NCBI GenBank assembly: GCA_905221605.1
Contig: CAJNDS010002091.1
Location: 762,501-824,500, forward strand
Direction: 5' to 3'
Source of the DNA: Symbiodinium natans
Lineage: Eukaryota > Sar > Dinophyceae > Suessiales > Symbiodiniaceae
DNA: 62,000 nt
Position numbers and translations under genes: made by a program. Of this stretch, positions 47,949 to 59,170 are shown piece by piece (position 1 is the first letter of the stretch; each line of letters starts with the position of its first letter). Below the pieces are notes generated by a model. It was given only the letters and a program-made list of their open reading frames with translations. It ran no database searches and was not told the origin of the DNA.

Positions 47949-48070
47949 AAGGGTAGTTGCATGGTCCTTAAAATGGTCCTCCGTTTAAAGGGTTTTGAAG
48001 TATGGTATATAACGGCATAAAAAGGTCCCCAGCTAAGGGCCCATACTAAGGGCCCATGTAACTACCCTGA
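47949..48070. mobile_element. Family I TIR element, no array inside
   Basis: Ends TAAGGGTAGTTGCATGGTCC and GGCCCATGTAACTACCCTGA are inverted. This copy has no heptamer array. Related copies are at about 5054-5205 and 39925-40060. Confidence 0.72.
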
Positions 48071-48510
48071 GATATCTGAAACTGTCCTAGTCCTAGGTTA
48101 CATGCACTGGTTCATAGTGGAGAGAGGGAGTTCCCAGCTGCTGAGGTACCTTATCGGGTCAATTTTGCTTCTTCAAGCAGTATATGGGGGATAGGATTAG
48201 GGGGACCCTTGGAGATATAGACCCTCTCAATAAGGTCCCTGTTGAAGAGAGCCAGAAGAGGGTTCAGAAGGGCTCCCTTTTGAGGGTCCCCCTTCTCCTA
48301 CCTAGGAGTATATCAGGGAACTATACGGCTTACGTAGGCATTTCATAAGGGGAAAAGGGGGCGAAGATCAGGACACTCCCATGCCCTTATACCCCCTCAT
48401 ACCCTCCCCTTCAGCCCCCCTCTTACCCCTCTTTACACCCCCCCCTTAAGTACCACCCCCCTTATGCCCCCTTCTTAAACCCCCCGTTTAATTACCCTAC
48501 CCCGCCGTTT

Positions 48511-48862
48511 ATTTCCCCCATGCGAACGCCGTGCGATGCTCAGAGACTTGGATGTAGGCATGGCCTGCGGGGATTCCCACAACTTCGCCAGCGACTGCGA
48601 AGGCCAGGCCAGCCGGCTGCTTCGCACTCGTCGATCCAGGCTTGGACAGTCTTCACTCTGCGGAACCGACGGCTCTTCCGAGAAGAGCGCTGCCCTCCAA
48701 GACCATCTTTAACTCTGTCAGGCCGTAGTCGGTGGAGTCCCTGCTGCCCCCCATTCTGAGCCCCCCACCTTAAACCTCCCTACTATTGGTCCCCCTTATC
48801 CCCACGGCCTCCTCCGGGATGGACTCCACCCAGCGCTGCTTTCCGCGAATGGACCTAGTCAG
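48511..48862 (-). CDS. Two exons with an in-frame TGA, unknown protein
   Basis: Exon 48862 to about 48798 (SIRGKQRWVESIPEEAVG) is followed by a short intron and a frame from about 48743. That frame reads DSTDYGLTELKMVLEGSALL, meets TGA in GCAGAGTGAAG, then continues in the same frame with KQPAGLAFAVAGEVVGIPAG to a TAA at 48509-48511. Either the exon really ends near the TGA, the gene is decaying, or the TGA is read through. The sequence cannot decide between these. Confidence 0.42.
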
Positions 48863-48893
48863 GATAGAGAGGGGGTCGACTCCCATACCTAAT

Positions 48894-49049
48894 AAATGGG
48901 GGTTTCCCAATAACAAGGGTGCCCGGGGTTGCCCAAAAAAGGGTGCCCTTTTTTTTTTTTTTTTTTTGGGGGGGGGGGGTCCTTTTAGGGGGATTCATAC
49001 TGTATTTGGGGTATAAACGGGGTACCCCTATTTTCGGAAACCCCCCATA
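48894..49049. mobile_element. Family K TIR element
   Basis: Ends AAATGGGGGTTTCCCAATA and TATTTTCGGAAACCCCCCAT are inverted, with T-run plus G-run in the middle. A short relative lies at 41872-41928. Confidence 0.68.
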
Positions 49050-49398
49050 TGGAGCATACCCCCTTGAAACCCTTTTGATACATCATCTCCCTCGAGCTGC
49101 TAAAGGCCAGAACTTCAACGCGAACCGCCAAACCCCGGAACCGTAAACCCCTCACCCGCTTGAACAAAGCCAAACTCCAAACCCTAGCCTAACCCTATGC
49201 CATGCGGATGATCCGGCCAAAACGCCATTGCGCATCAACAGGTTCGCATTCCATTATGCTGAAGGGTACCCTGTTGTTTCTTGGGGCTGTTTACACTTTA
49301 AGGGAACCTTGAACCAAAACAGGGTGCAGAGGGTACCACTGGGCTACCAAGCTACACCTACCTGGGGCTCCAGTTTGCCTACAACGGCCCGTAGGTTG

Positions 49399-49593
49399 TA
49401 ACCCTAAACCCTAAACCCTAAACCCTAAACCCTAAACCCTAAACCCTAAACCCTAAACCCTAAACCCTAAACCCTAAACCCTAAACCCTAAACCCTAAAC
49501 CCTAAACCTAAACCCTAAACCCTAAACCCTAAACCCTAAACCCTAAACCCTAAACCCTGAACCCTGAACCCTGAACCCTGAACCCTGAACCCT
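49399..49593 (-). repeat. CCCTAAA array ending in CCCTGAA variants
   Basis: About 27 units; the last six or so are uniformly CCCTGAA, showing local spread of a variant. Confidence 0.93.
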
Positions 49594-49600
49594 AACCCCC

Positions 49601-49820
49601 TTTCTAAGGGTCGTTACATGGTCCCTTAGCATGGCCCTCAAAAGCGGACCCCCCTTAAATGCCTTTTTCAACAAAGGGCTTAGAAGTCATAAGCCTTTAG
49701 CGGCAGTAAGTTCGTAAGGGACCATATTCCCTAAACCCTAAACCCTAAACCCTAAACCCTAAACCCTAAACCCTAAACCCTAAACCCTAAACCCTAAACC
49801 CATGTAACTACCCTTAGAAA
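49601..49820. mobile_element. Family I TIR element carrying a CCCTAAA array
   Basis: Ends TTTCTAAGGGTCGTTACATG and CATGTAACTACCCTTAGAAA match as inverted repeats with one mismatch. About ten CCCTAAA units (49730-49801) sit immediately inside the right end, where other family I copies have ordinary sequence. Confidence 0.8.
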
Positions 49821-50722
49821 GGGGGTTACAACCCACGTGCTATTTTGTAGGCTTTGGGAGTGACAGGTCAAGCCCGCTTGGGGAGCCGAGAGCACGCAAC
49901 AAAACAGCAAGGTCCTTCTTTAGGGTTAAGGTTTAGGGTTTAGGGTTTAGGGTTTAGGGTTTGGGGTTTGGGGTTTAGGGTTTAGGGTAACTACCTCAAC
50001 CCTAAACACATAAGCCCTGAGACCTAGACCTGACACCCGGAACTCGAACCGACAAGCAGCTGGAACATCTTCTTCAGTGGATGGTCTTTGAGCTGCCTCA
50101 CAAAGCAGGTTAGGGTTTAGGGTTTAGGGTTTAGGGTTCAGGGTTTAGGGTTTAGGGTTTAGGGTTTAGGGTTTAGGGTTTAGGGTTTAGGGTTTAGGGT
50201 TTAGGCCTTAGGGCTTAGGGTTTAACTAGGGTTTAGGGTTTAATTAGGGTTTAGGGTTTAGGGTTTAGGGTTTCGGGTTTGGGGTTTAGGGTTTAGGGTT
50301 TAGGGTTCAGGCTTTAGGGTTTAGGGTTTAGGGTTTTGCGGCACTCTGCGGCTGGAGTTCTGCATGCAGGTTCAGGGAACTTGAAACCCACTTCTAAGTG
50401 CGCTTAGAACCCACGCATAAGCCAAAAGCACTCACACATTGCGATAATTGTGATACTTGGGTTACGAGCAGCTATGGCTGGGTCAATGACTGCCATGACA
50501 CTTCCAGGTGCCCAACACCGACTTTGTAGGTCAAGAATCCTACAACGGGGGTTTGTCGCTAGAGCCTATAAAGTAAGAGGCGGTTGCGTCTGGAGGTAGC
50601 AGTTTTGCAGCTTAGGGCGCGGGGTTGAAGGTTAAGGATTCATTTTTCTTATAGGGCTTAAACCCTAAACCCTAAACCCTAAACCCTAAACCCTAAACCC
50701 TAAACCGATTTGGCCTTTCAAC

Positions 50723-50958
50723 CTCTTTGAAACACATGGGTATATTCGTTCCTTTCTATGCGCAGATAAGGCACCTCAGGGTCCAACCTAGCTTCATGGT
50801 ATAGCCCTACAGGACAAGCATGCCATCAGGTACAAGACTGTCAGGTGTTAGGGTTTAGGGTTTAGGGTTTAGGGTTTAGGGTTTAGGGTTTAGGGTTTAG
50901 GAACGGCTAGGACAGCTGGCTCTCTTAGGTGTAAGTAGAATGGGGCGAGTGAAACCTC
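50723..50958 (-). CDS. Two neighbouring exons, unknown protein
   Basis: Exon 50958-50905 (EVSLAPFYLHLREPAVLA) and exon 50806-50723 (LYHEARLDPEVPYLRIERNE) each lie between AG-G and a GN donor. The simple splice choice leaves them one base out of phase, so a small exon or another donor is missing. A TTTAGGG array fills the gap between them. Confidence 0.45.
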
Positions 50959-51619
50959 CTACAATCTTCGACTCCCAGAGCCCTGAGCCTTATGAACACC
51001 TCCACCCAAAAACCCGTTTAGGGTTTAGGGTTTAGGGTTTAGGGTTTAGGGTTTAGGGGTTAGGGTTTAGGGTTTAGGGTTTGGAGGGTGTCGCGTGCTA
51101 GCAGGGCACGTCTCGCTCTCTAGGGCTTAAAGCCCTAACCTCTGACCCTAATCCCGAATCCCTAAACCCTAAACCCTAACCCTAAACCCTAAACCCTAAA
51201 CCCTAAACCCTAAACCCTAAACCCTAACCCCCTTTCGTGGGGCGTTCGCTCGGGACTTAGCTGCGCTCCCTCTTTACGGGCTGAACTAGGGTTTAAGCAA
51301 GTCGGACTCTAGGAAGAGGGGTTGGAGAGCGTGAGGCTTAGAGACTCCTAGAGTTTAGGGTTTAGGGTTTAGGGGTTAGGGTTTAGGGTTTAGGGTTAGG
51401 GTTTAGGGTTTAGGGGTTAGGGTTTAGGGTTTCGGGTTTCGGGTCTCGGGTTTAGGGTTTTGCATAGGTTAAGGTTTACAAGATGTCGCACGGCACAAGA
51501 GACCCCCTGACAGGAAAGACAACCTGAGCGCTCAAAGATCTAGGTTTAGGGCTTAGGGTTTAGGATTTAGGGTTTAGGTTTTGGGGTGAAGCTGCACAAA
51601 CCCCAAACCCTAAGCCCTA

Positions 51620-51936
51620 ATGTTCTACCTGCTTTAGTGGGCGCCCCCTCTATTAAGTCATTTTCGCTGGGCTATTCAGGACACCCTGACTGTTTGGGGG
51701 TGCGCGATGGGATCCTGAATTAAGTCAAAACGACCGGGCGCCGTAAGAAAACTCCACACGTCGCGCCTTTAAAAATAACTGCCGGGCATCGCTGCCCCTT
51801 TTAAACTCAGCCCTGTTAACATCATATATAAACCCCCGGGACCATGTAAACAAGAACAAAAACAGCTTCGACTGTGTGTTTTTTTTTTTTTTTTTTTTGG
51901 GGGGGGGGGGGGCGCCCACACACTAAAGCAGGACAT
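51620..51936. mobile_element. Family L TIR element
   Basis: Ends ATGTTCTACCTGCTTTAGTG and the inverted CACTAAAGCAGGACAT bound about 315 bp. Inner sequence GGGCGCCCCC and GGGGGGCGCCC extends the repeat. A T-run plus G-run lies near the right end (51880-51912). Confidence 0.72.
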
Positions 51937-52507
51937 TAAACCCTAAACCCTAAACACTGAACCCTACCTGGAAAACCTGGTGTGTGTTTATTCGCCGCAA
52001 CTTGGGGAAAGTGCGGGCTTTTGAGGCTTGAATTCTGCCACCGGGCAGATACTATCGCAAGTTGCGTGTTTCAGGGGGTAGAACAACATGTGACAGATAT
52101 ACAGTTCAGATCATGATTCTGGAGTCGCACACACCGATGAACAACATCATACGTTGCATTTTCAAACCTCATTGCGTGCGCACCTGAGCTCGAGGTGCCC
52201 TAAACCCTAAACCCTAAACCCAGCTTGTCCATACCCTGAACAAAGCTCCGCGTTCTCCATGAAACGGCTGCTGGCTTCTGGTGGGTCTCGCGCAGGACCG
52301 AGCTGGGGAAGGGAAGTCACCAGTGTGTGGCAAGAGCCAGGGAATATTTGCGAAGCGTTCTTGTGTGGAGGTTTAGGGTTTAGGGTTTAGGGTTTAGGGT
52401 TTAGGGTTTAGGGTTTAGGCTTACTGTCCGGGACCGTCCAACAAAATCCTCGTCGAGCTGTGGGTCCAGCGGATAGTGGATTGATTGATGGCAGCTGGAG
52501 CCTACGC

Positions 52508-52744
52508 TCCAGTTCTAAATGGAGTATCTCCCCAATGAAATGCAGCTTCGGCTGCATCTTCCAGCGTGTCTTGTCCTCTTTTGTAAGCATGTAGAGTGCA
52601 TGCTTTGAAATCGGAAATAGCAGTCATCCCCGACGAAATAACTGCAACATGCTCATGATCCAGAAGCGATAAGCCAGCATGATACAAGGTTCGCATAAAC
52701 ACGTTGCAATTCTGGATCATGTTCAATATTGTCTCGAAATGGCC
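52508..52744 (-). CDS. 79-codon exon, unknown protein
   Basis: This is one of the longer clean exons, opening after CAAG-G. It reads GHFETILNMIQNCNVFMRTL, then LDHEHVAVISSGMTAISDFK and AYKRGQDTLEDAAEAAFHW, ending at a GC donor just before a TAG. It is a mixed helical soluble protein of no recognised family. Upstream exons on the same strand are at 53419 (EEHILTELYSKRRFLKRGW) and 53034 (VMRPCYAEQMASARESLKE). A downstream frame is at about 52370-52247 (KNASQIFPGSCHTLVTSLPQ). Confidence 0.55.
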
Positions 52745-54241
52745 CTTGATTATAAACCCTAAACCCTACACCCTGAACCCTAAACCCTAAAACCTAAACC
52801 TAAGCAGGTGCAACATGAAACCCGAAACCCTGAACCCTAGGCCCTAGGGGTAACATTAAACCCTAAACCCTAAACCCTAAACCCTGAACCCTAAACCCTA
52901 AACCCTAAACCCTAAACCCTAACCCTAAACCCTAAACCCTAAACCCCAAACCCTGGCCTCAGGGGCGTGGCCGCGGTCTCCTTCAGGGACTCCCTGGCAG
53001 AGGCCATCTGTTCCGCGTAGCAGGGCCGCATCACCTTTTCGTAGGGTTTAGGGTTTAGGGTTTAGGGTTTAGGGTTTAGGGTTTAGGGTTTAGGGTTTAG
53101 GGTTTAGGGTTTAGGGTTTAGGGTTTAGGGTTTAGGGTTTAGGGTTTCGGGTTTGGGATTTAGAATCCAGGCTTGAAGAAGGTTGAAAGGGGTTTACTGG
53201 GGAGTTTTAGGGCCGGAGTTTAAGTTTCAGGGGGTTTTAACAGGCCATGTTTTCGAGGTTTAGGGTTTAGGGTTTAGGGGGGGTAGGGTGTCGCCGGAGC
53301 GTGCTGAAGCCTCGGGCTCTAGGGGGCAGCTGGCTTATCTTAGGTTCTGTTGTTTCAGTATCCCATCCCCTCTTCAAGAACCTTCGTTTAGAGTAGAGCT
53401 CTGTGAGTATGTGTTCTTCCTAGCCCTGAACCCTATACCCTAAGCCCTAAACCCTACACCCTAAACCCTAAAGCCTAAATCCTAAAGCGCATCGGAGGTC
53501 TGTGCATCCGCGGACCCTCCTGCTGGGAGTCAGGGCTCAGTGAGGTCGAAGCCCATACACTCTAAACCCTAGCCCAAAACCCCGAACCCAGAACCCTAAG
53601 CCCAAAACCCTAAAGCCAAACCCTACCCTGAACCCTGCACCCTTCACCCTAAACCCGAACCCGAAGACCTAAACCCGAGAGGTGCGGGAGTGAACTGAAG
53701 AGTAGCGGCAAACTCCAGTTGCCGGGGTTCTAGGGCTGAGGGTTTCAGGAGCTTAGGGTTTTCGTGTTTCAGGGTTCAGGGTTTCTAGGGCGCCGGGTTC
53801 AAGGGCGAGGGTTAGGGCTGAGGGGCTTTGGGTTTGAGGAGGTTTGGCTTTGAGGTTCGGGGATTTAGGGTTCAGGGAGGGTTTGGGAGCTTAGGGGTTT
53901 AGGGTTTAAGGGTTTAATTAGGGCGGGGAGCTTAGGGGTTCAGGAGCTTCGGGGTTTAGGGCTTAGGGTTTAGGAGCGTAGGATTTTGTGTTTGGGAGCC
54001 TAGGCCGAGGGTTCAGGGTTAAGGGTTAAGGGTTTAGGGTCCAGGGTTGATGTCCCATTCAAGGCTTGGTGCTTCGGAGCTTCGGGTCTAGGGCTTAGGG
54101 GTGAGATCTCAGGATTTTACAGCTCAAGGTCAAGGGCTTAGGGCTTAGACTAGAGTCTAGGGTCCACGTCCCCTTCAAAACCCAGGGGCGAGGAGCGCAG
54201 GGTCAAGGATGGGTTTGGGTTTCGGGTCTAGGGTTGAGGGT

Positions 54242-54367
54242 TTAGGGAGCCCTGTTCGATCCAAAATGGGATCTCATCGCTGAAGCTCCACGGACAATGT
54301 GGTGCCGGATGGTTGTGCACAGTGCGTCTTCGTCATCGCCGCGACTCGCACGAGTGTCATGGTGCAC
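54242..54367 (-). CDS. Exon, possibly terminal, unknown protein
   Basis: After AAGAG-G the frame runs 41 codons to TAA (VHHDTRASRGDDEDALCTTI, then RHHIVRGASAMRSHFGSN). It may be a last exon or may splice just before the stop. The plus strand also has an open frame here. Confidence 0.42.
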   Translation of the reverse strand: MHHDTRASRGDDEDALCTTIRHHIVRGASAMRSHFGSNRAP

Positions 54368-55272
54368 CTCTTAAACGGGCACCGGATTCTCTGGTCGTAC
54401 CGGGGACTACGCTGGTCCCAGCACGCCTTGCGAGTAATTCCATGGAGTTCAGGGTTTCGGACTTAGGGTTTAGGGTTCAGGGTTTAAGGTTTAGGGGTTT
54501 CAGGTTTAGGATTTAGGGGTTTAGGGCTTAGGGGCTTCAGGGCTAAGGGCCTCTGAGTTCTCCAGTATGTTTGGGGAACTGAAGGTTAACCTTTTGGGTA
54601 TAATATGGGGCTTAGATTACCCCCAAAGAGGCTAAAGGGTTCCTACTCTACTACTACTAAGGCTCAGGGTCATGCAGGGCCTAGAAACTTGGGTTTAGGG
54701 CTGAGGGTTTAAGGCTAAACAATCAACCCCTAGGCTAAAGACCCTAACCCTAAGCCCTTCAACCCTAGACCCTCAACCCCCCCCATAACTAAAACCCCCT
54801 AGACGTCCCTAGTTACCCAGGAAGAACAAGGGAACCCTTCTTTGGTGCGATGGGGTGTGAAAGAGCACCTCAAGCCTGACATCCTACGCCCGCACCCCCC
54901 AAACCCAAATCCATGAATCGGGTTTAGGGTTTCAGGTTTAAGGTTTTAGGGTTTTAAGGTATAGGGTTTAGACAACCAGGGACCCTATGCCCTAAGCTCG
55001 AAGCCCCTAAACCCCACAACTCCAAAACCCATAGCCTCCCAAACCCCAACCTCCCCTAAACCCTATAAGCTCCCAGCCCCGAACCCCTGGACCCTATGAA
55101 TCCGTGAAACGGGTTGGTTTAGGGTTTCGGGCTTGGGGTTTAGGGTTTGGGGTTTGGGGTTTAGGGCTTGGGGTTTGGGGTTTAGGGTTTCGGGTTTAGG
55201 GCAAGGGCCTCAAGCATCTCCCTTAGCTGCTTGGCACTGCGAAGCCGACCCGGCTCAGCAAGCCTGGGCTTG

Positions 55273-55595
55273 GTTTAGGGTTTAGGGTTTAGGGTTTAGG
55301 GTTTAGGGTTTAGGGTTTAGGGTTTAGGGTTTAGGGTTTAGGGTTTAGGGTTTAGGGTTTAGGGTTTAGGGTTTAGGGTTTAGGGTTTAGGGTTTAGGGT
55401 TTAGGGTTTAGGGTTTAGGGGGTTTAGGGTTTAGGGTTTAGGGTTTAGGGTTAGGGTTTAGGGTTTAGGGTTTAGGGTTTTTAGGGTTTAGGGTTTAGGG
55501 TTTAGGGTTTAGGGTTTAGGGTTTAGGGTTTAGGGTTTAGGGTTTAGGGTTTAGGGTTTAGGGTTTAGGGTTTAGGGTTCAGGGTTCAGGGTTCA
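55273..55595 (+). repeat. Long TTTAGGG array
   Basis: About 45 heptamers with a few slips, ending in TTCAGGG variants. It borders an exon-like frame at 55265-55212 (LAEPGRLRSAKQLREML). Confidence 0.95.
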
Positions 55596-56284
55596 GGGTT
55601 CAGGGTCTAGGCTTTGGGGTTTGGGGTTTGGGGGTTAGGGTTTGGGGTTTAGGGTTTAGGGGTCAGGGTGTTTAGGGTTTAGGGATGTTTCGGGATACCT
55701 TTGGGCTTTTTAGGACGTTCAGCTTTAGGGTTAGGGGTGAAGGGGTTTAGGAGCTGTCGGGTTCTGGGAGCCCCTACACCCGTGAAGCCCAACCCCAACC
55801 AATCAGGCAATCTGGTAACCCCGAAACCCTAAACCCTAAACCCTAAACCCTCAACCCTAAACCCTAAGGCAGCTTCTGACCCTCAATGAACTTCAAAGCT
55901 TTTGGACTTTGCCAGCCCCCTTCTACAAAGGAGAGGAAGGCCATGTGCCTTCTGTTCGCCCTAAACCCTAAACCCTAAACCCTAAACCCTAAACCCTAAA
56001 CCCTAAACCCTAAGGCAACTGAAGGAAAGGTAGGGCCTTGGAATGAACCCCAGGCTCCTCCCAAAACCAAGCCACTTTTCAGAACCCCCTCCCCAAACCC
56101 TAAGCCCTAAGCCCTAAGCCCTAAGCCCTAAACCCTAAACCCTAAACCCTAAACCCTAAACCCTAAACCCTAAACCCTCCCAGGCCCTGCCTCAAGCTGT
56201 TCCTCAGCCCCTCCACCAAGTCCCTTTTCAAGGCCTTTTCAAGGCTCAGAGTCAAACCCTAAGACCCTAAAACCCTAAAAGCCT

Positions 56285-56410
56285 AAAAGCCTAAAAGCCT
56301 AAAACCCCAAAACCCTAAAGCCCTAAAACCCTAAAACCCTAAAACCCTAAAACCCTAAAACCCTAAAACCCTAAAACCCTAAAACCCTAAAACCCTAAAA
56401 CCCTAAACCC
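56285..56410 (-). repeat. Octamer CCCTAAAA array
   Basis: About 12 copies of CCCTAAAA, preceded by a few AAAGCCT units; a homogeneous variant distinct from neighbouring heptamer arrays. Confidence 0.9.
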
Positions 56411-56483
56411 TAACCCGTTTTCAAGAATTTCAAAGCAGCTCAGAGCCAAAAGCAACTTTCAGTCAAGACTTTCGGCCGAACTC

Positions 56484-56606
56484 TCCGAGGTTCATGGTAC
56501 TTATAACGCAATACTAAGTGGATGTATAACCCACTTATAAGCCCTTTAAGTGCCCTACTATGGGTATAATTGGGTTATTAAGTACCATGAATCATGAATC
56601 TCCAAG
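56484..56606. mobile_element. Family D TIR element
   Basis: Ends CCGAGGTTCATGGTACTTA and the inverted form TAAGTACCATGAATC...TCCAAG enclose AACCCACTTATAAGCCC, an interior shared with copies at 42040-42295 and 42314-42457. Looser relatives are near 29929-30188 and 44034-44190. Confidence 0.7.
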
Positions 56607-56785
56607 TACACCTTCTTTAAACCTAAGCCCTACACCCCCAAGCCCTAAGCATCACGAACCCAAACTTGCCAGCCAAGACTGTATCAGCTCCTTACCGCAA
56701 CATTACGAAAGACGTGGGAGGGGGGCTTAGGGATCCCACAAAAAGGGGGCTGTTCTAAAGGTGGAGACAAAAGTTTTTAGGGTTG

Positions 56786-57110
56786 CTATGGGCGAAAGAA
56801 GGGAAATCGGGTGTCACATTGGTACCCGGTAGTTTCCGATACGACTACCAGATCAACCTCTACCTGACGAACCAGGAGCCCAACCTCGAGAATCCTGCAC
56901 TTACTGGCCCAAAACCCAAGCAAATAAAAGTTGAAACTTTCAGAATAAACTACCTTATAAGAAGCCCAAAAGTTGAAAAGTTGGGTTTTGAGCCAGTAAG
57001 TACAAGGGTTGTTAAGCAACTGCCAGGAAAAAAATCACGCTTGGGGTTCTTGAACTCGCCCGAAAGCCAACTCCATCGGCCAGAAAAACCTGTGGCTCAT
57101 GGAACTCTAA
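56786..57110 (-). CDS. Exons flanking an inverted-repeat element
   Basis: Exon 56894-56786 starts after TGCAG-G and reads ILEVGLLVRQVEVDLVVVSE, then TTGYQCDTRFPFF and TAG. Upstream, about 57090-57030, reads VFLADGVGFRASSRTPSVIF after CACAG-G. Between them is a hairpin element at 56899-57001 whose ends ACTTACTGGC and GCCAGTAAGT are inverted. The exact junction is unresolved. The 113-codon plus-strand frame over the same region is probably a shadow. Confidence 0.45.
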
Positions 57111-57508
57111 GCCCGAATCCCTAAACCCTAAACCCTAAACCCTAAACCCTGAACCCTGAACCCTAAACCCTAAACCCTAAACCCTGAACCCATGTGTCCC
57201 AGAAGCGGGCCGCAGAGGCAGTTGTGAATAGCCTGAGGTCTTGCAAGCAAGTGGTGCCAGGGGCCGCCAAAGCCCTAAACCCGAATTAAGCCCCTAAACC
57301 GCTGAAACTTGGGCCCTCAAAAGCCTAAATCCTAAACCCCAAACCCTAAACCCCAAACTCAAACGTCAACATTAGGGGCTGTAGGGCAGGAGGCGCGCTC
57401 AAAGGAAATGCCTGTGGCCCTCACCCTGGTCAAATAACACCAGCATGTCCCACAAACCGTAGTAGGGTTTAGGGTTTAGGGCTTAGGGTTTAGGGTTCAG
57501 GGTTTAGG

Positions 57509-57601
57509 AGAACCCAAAACCTACCCTTTTTGTAGGTTTCCCAAAATTCCTATCAGGTTCTCATAGCAATAACCTACAAAAAAGGTAGGGCTTCGGTTCT
57601 T
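57509..57601. mobile_element. Hairpin-like TIR element
   Basis: AGAACCCAAAACCTACCCTT and the inverted AAGGTAGGGCTTCGGTTCTT pair across about 50 bp, with CCTACAAAAA / TTTTTGTAGG also inverted. Confidence 0.65.
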
Positions 57602-57862
57602 CAGGTAAGCTCTAGACCCCAAACCTCAAATTTCTGACCCCTAACATGGGGACCTGCATTCAACACTTTAGGGCTTCGGGTCCTGTGGAGGCTTCGGGAT
57701 AAACATTAGCTTCTAGGATGGCGCTGGAAACCCTCTGGAAGATATTCCTTAATATGATCCTCTTGAATCTCTTAAACCCAATGAGGGGAAATCTGAATGT
57801 TCCAGGGCTTTACCGAGGTTTTCCGGGCCTCAGGAGCGCTGTAAACCCACGTGAGATCGGGC

Positions 57863-58160
57863 TTAGGCTTCGAGGTTTAAGGCTTTGGGACACCCAATAT
57901 CTACACTCACCATTTTCCATATAAGGAGACTCACCAACAACAGCAATAGAAACCCTACTTCACCCTGAAAAGGTTGGATACTACGTTTGGGCTTGGGGTC
58001 TGTGCTGTTAGCTGGCCTCAAAGGGCACATGCTTGATCCGTGGGTCGTACAGCAGCGGCGCAACCGACAGCGGAGAGATACGATTGCTCCACCATCCGTG
58101 GATGATGTTCCAGGCCTGAGCAGTAGGAGTAGTCAAGCAGAAGCTGCCGGAACCCCACAC
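57863..58160 (-). CDS. Two exon-like frames, the second hydrophobic
   Basis: About 58157-58027 reads RQLLLDYSYCSGLEHHPRMV and EQSYLSAVGCAAAVRPTDQA. Downstream, after TTTCAG-G, the frame reads EVGFLLLLLVSLLIW, a possible membrane segment. Phase between them is not established. Confidence 0.4.
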
Positions 58161-58450
58161 CCTAAACCCTTAAACGCCATTAATACAACTGCAAGGAAAC
58201 CCGACAACCAAGGGCCGATTCAAGCCAATTGGCTTGTTTGGCCTAGCTTTTTTTATCCGGGTGTTCCTCTTGTAACGTAGGGCCTTTTTGGGGATCCTAC
58301 TGTAGAGGGTTCAGGGTTTAGGGCTTAGGCCACCAAATTCTCCCAGGCACTAACCCTAAACCCTAAACCGGTATTCGAGCTGCGACTTTCATGGGCAGTC
58401 ACAATGCCACATCCACGACGACTCCTGCCCTCAACCCACTTTGAGTCCAT

Positions 58451-58695
58451 GGGTTTCCCTACTCCCCTCTATACTACTTTTAAGGTTTAGGGTTTCGGGT
58501 TTAGGGTTTAGGGTTTAGGGCTACCTCCCCCCCGCTAGGTTGCCCCCTTAAATAACCTTAACTAGGCTTAATTCTCCCGAACTAGTCTTAATTATGAGGG
58601 AACCTAGGGGGGGGGGGGGTTGTATAGAGGGGGAAACCCTAAACCCTAAACCCTAAACCCTAAACCCTAAACCCTAAACCCTAAACCCTAAACCC
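58451..58695. mobile_element. Family G element with adjoining CCCTAAA array
   Basis: The TIR element 58451-58639 (ends GGGTTTCCCTACTCCCCTC and GAGGGGGAAACCC) contains an internal TTTAGGG stretch. Its right end flows directly into a CCCTAAA array to 58695, because the terminal AAACCC is itself half a heptamer. Confidence 0.72.
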
Positions 58696-58887
58696 TACCG
58701 CGGAATTCACCTCAACAGCCTCAAGCCTACTCTGTAAGGATGGGCCTAAAGTTCACTGATTGTTGCCAGCTGTAGTACAAGCAACTGTTGGGTTTGGAAG
58801 ACAACCCTACGGGTTTATATAGGGTTCAGGGTTCAGGGTTTAGGGTTCAGGGTTTAGGGTTTAGGGTTTAGGGTTTGAAACCCTCAC

Positions 58888-58990
58888 CCAAAACGACCAA
58901 GCCCTCGTGCCCCAGTAGGTCCCATCCCGATAGCGCCTCCGTGTGCACCTTCAAGCGCAAGCCGTTCTGCAGGACCACCACCCAACCCTC
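58888..58990 (-). CDS. Single exon, unknown protein
   Basis: The 103-nt exon between TTACAG-G and a GT donor reads EGWVVVLQNGLRLKVHTEAL and SGWDLLGHEGLVVL. It is high in hydrophobic beta propensity and is flanked on both sides by heptamer arrays. Confidence 0.56.
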
Positions 58991-59170
58991 CTGTAAGGTT
59001 TAGGGTTTAGGGTTTAGGGTTTAGGTTTTAGGGTTTAGGCTTAGGGTTTAGGGTTAGGGTTGAGGGTCTAGAGGGTCACTGTTCTAGCATTCATAATCAG
59101 GCTTAGAAAAAAACCAACCCGCCCAAAGAATCCCACAACATTAAGAAAATAAAAGGTTTTCATCCTACCT

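Noticed and set aside
56783-57124. 113-codon plus-strand frame
   Set aside because: It runs through the inverted-repeat element at 56899-57001 and ends in translated heptamers; the minus exons on either side explain the region better.
57180-57260. Plus-strand exon (SQKRAAEAVVNSLRSCKQVV)
   Set aside because: The peptide looks plausible, but the minus frame has the AG-G acceptor and GT donor used elsewhere; strand undecided, so not annotated.
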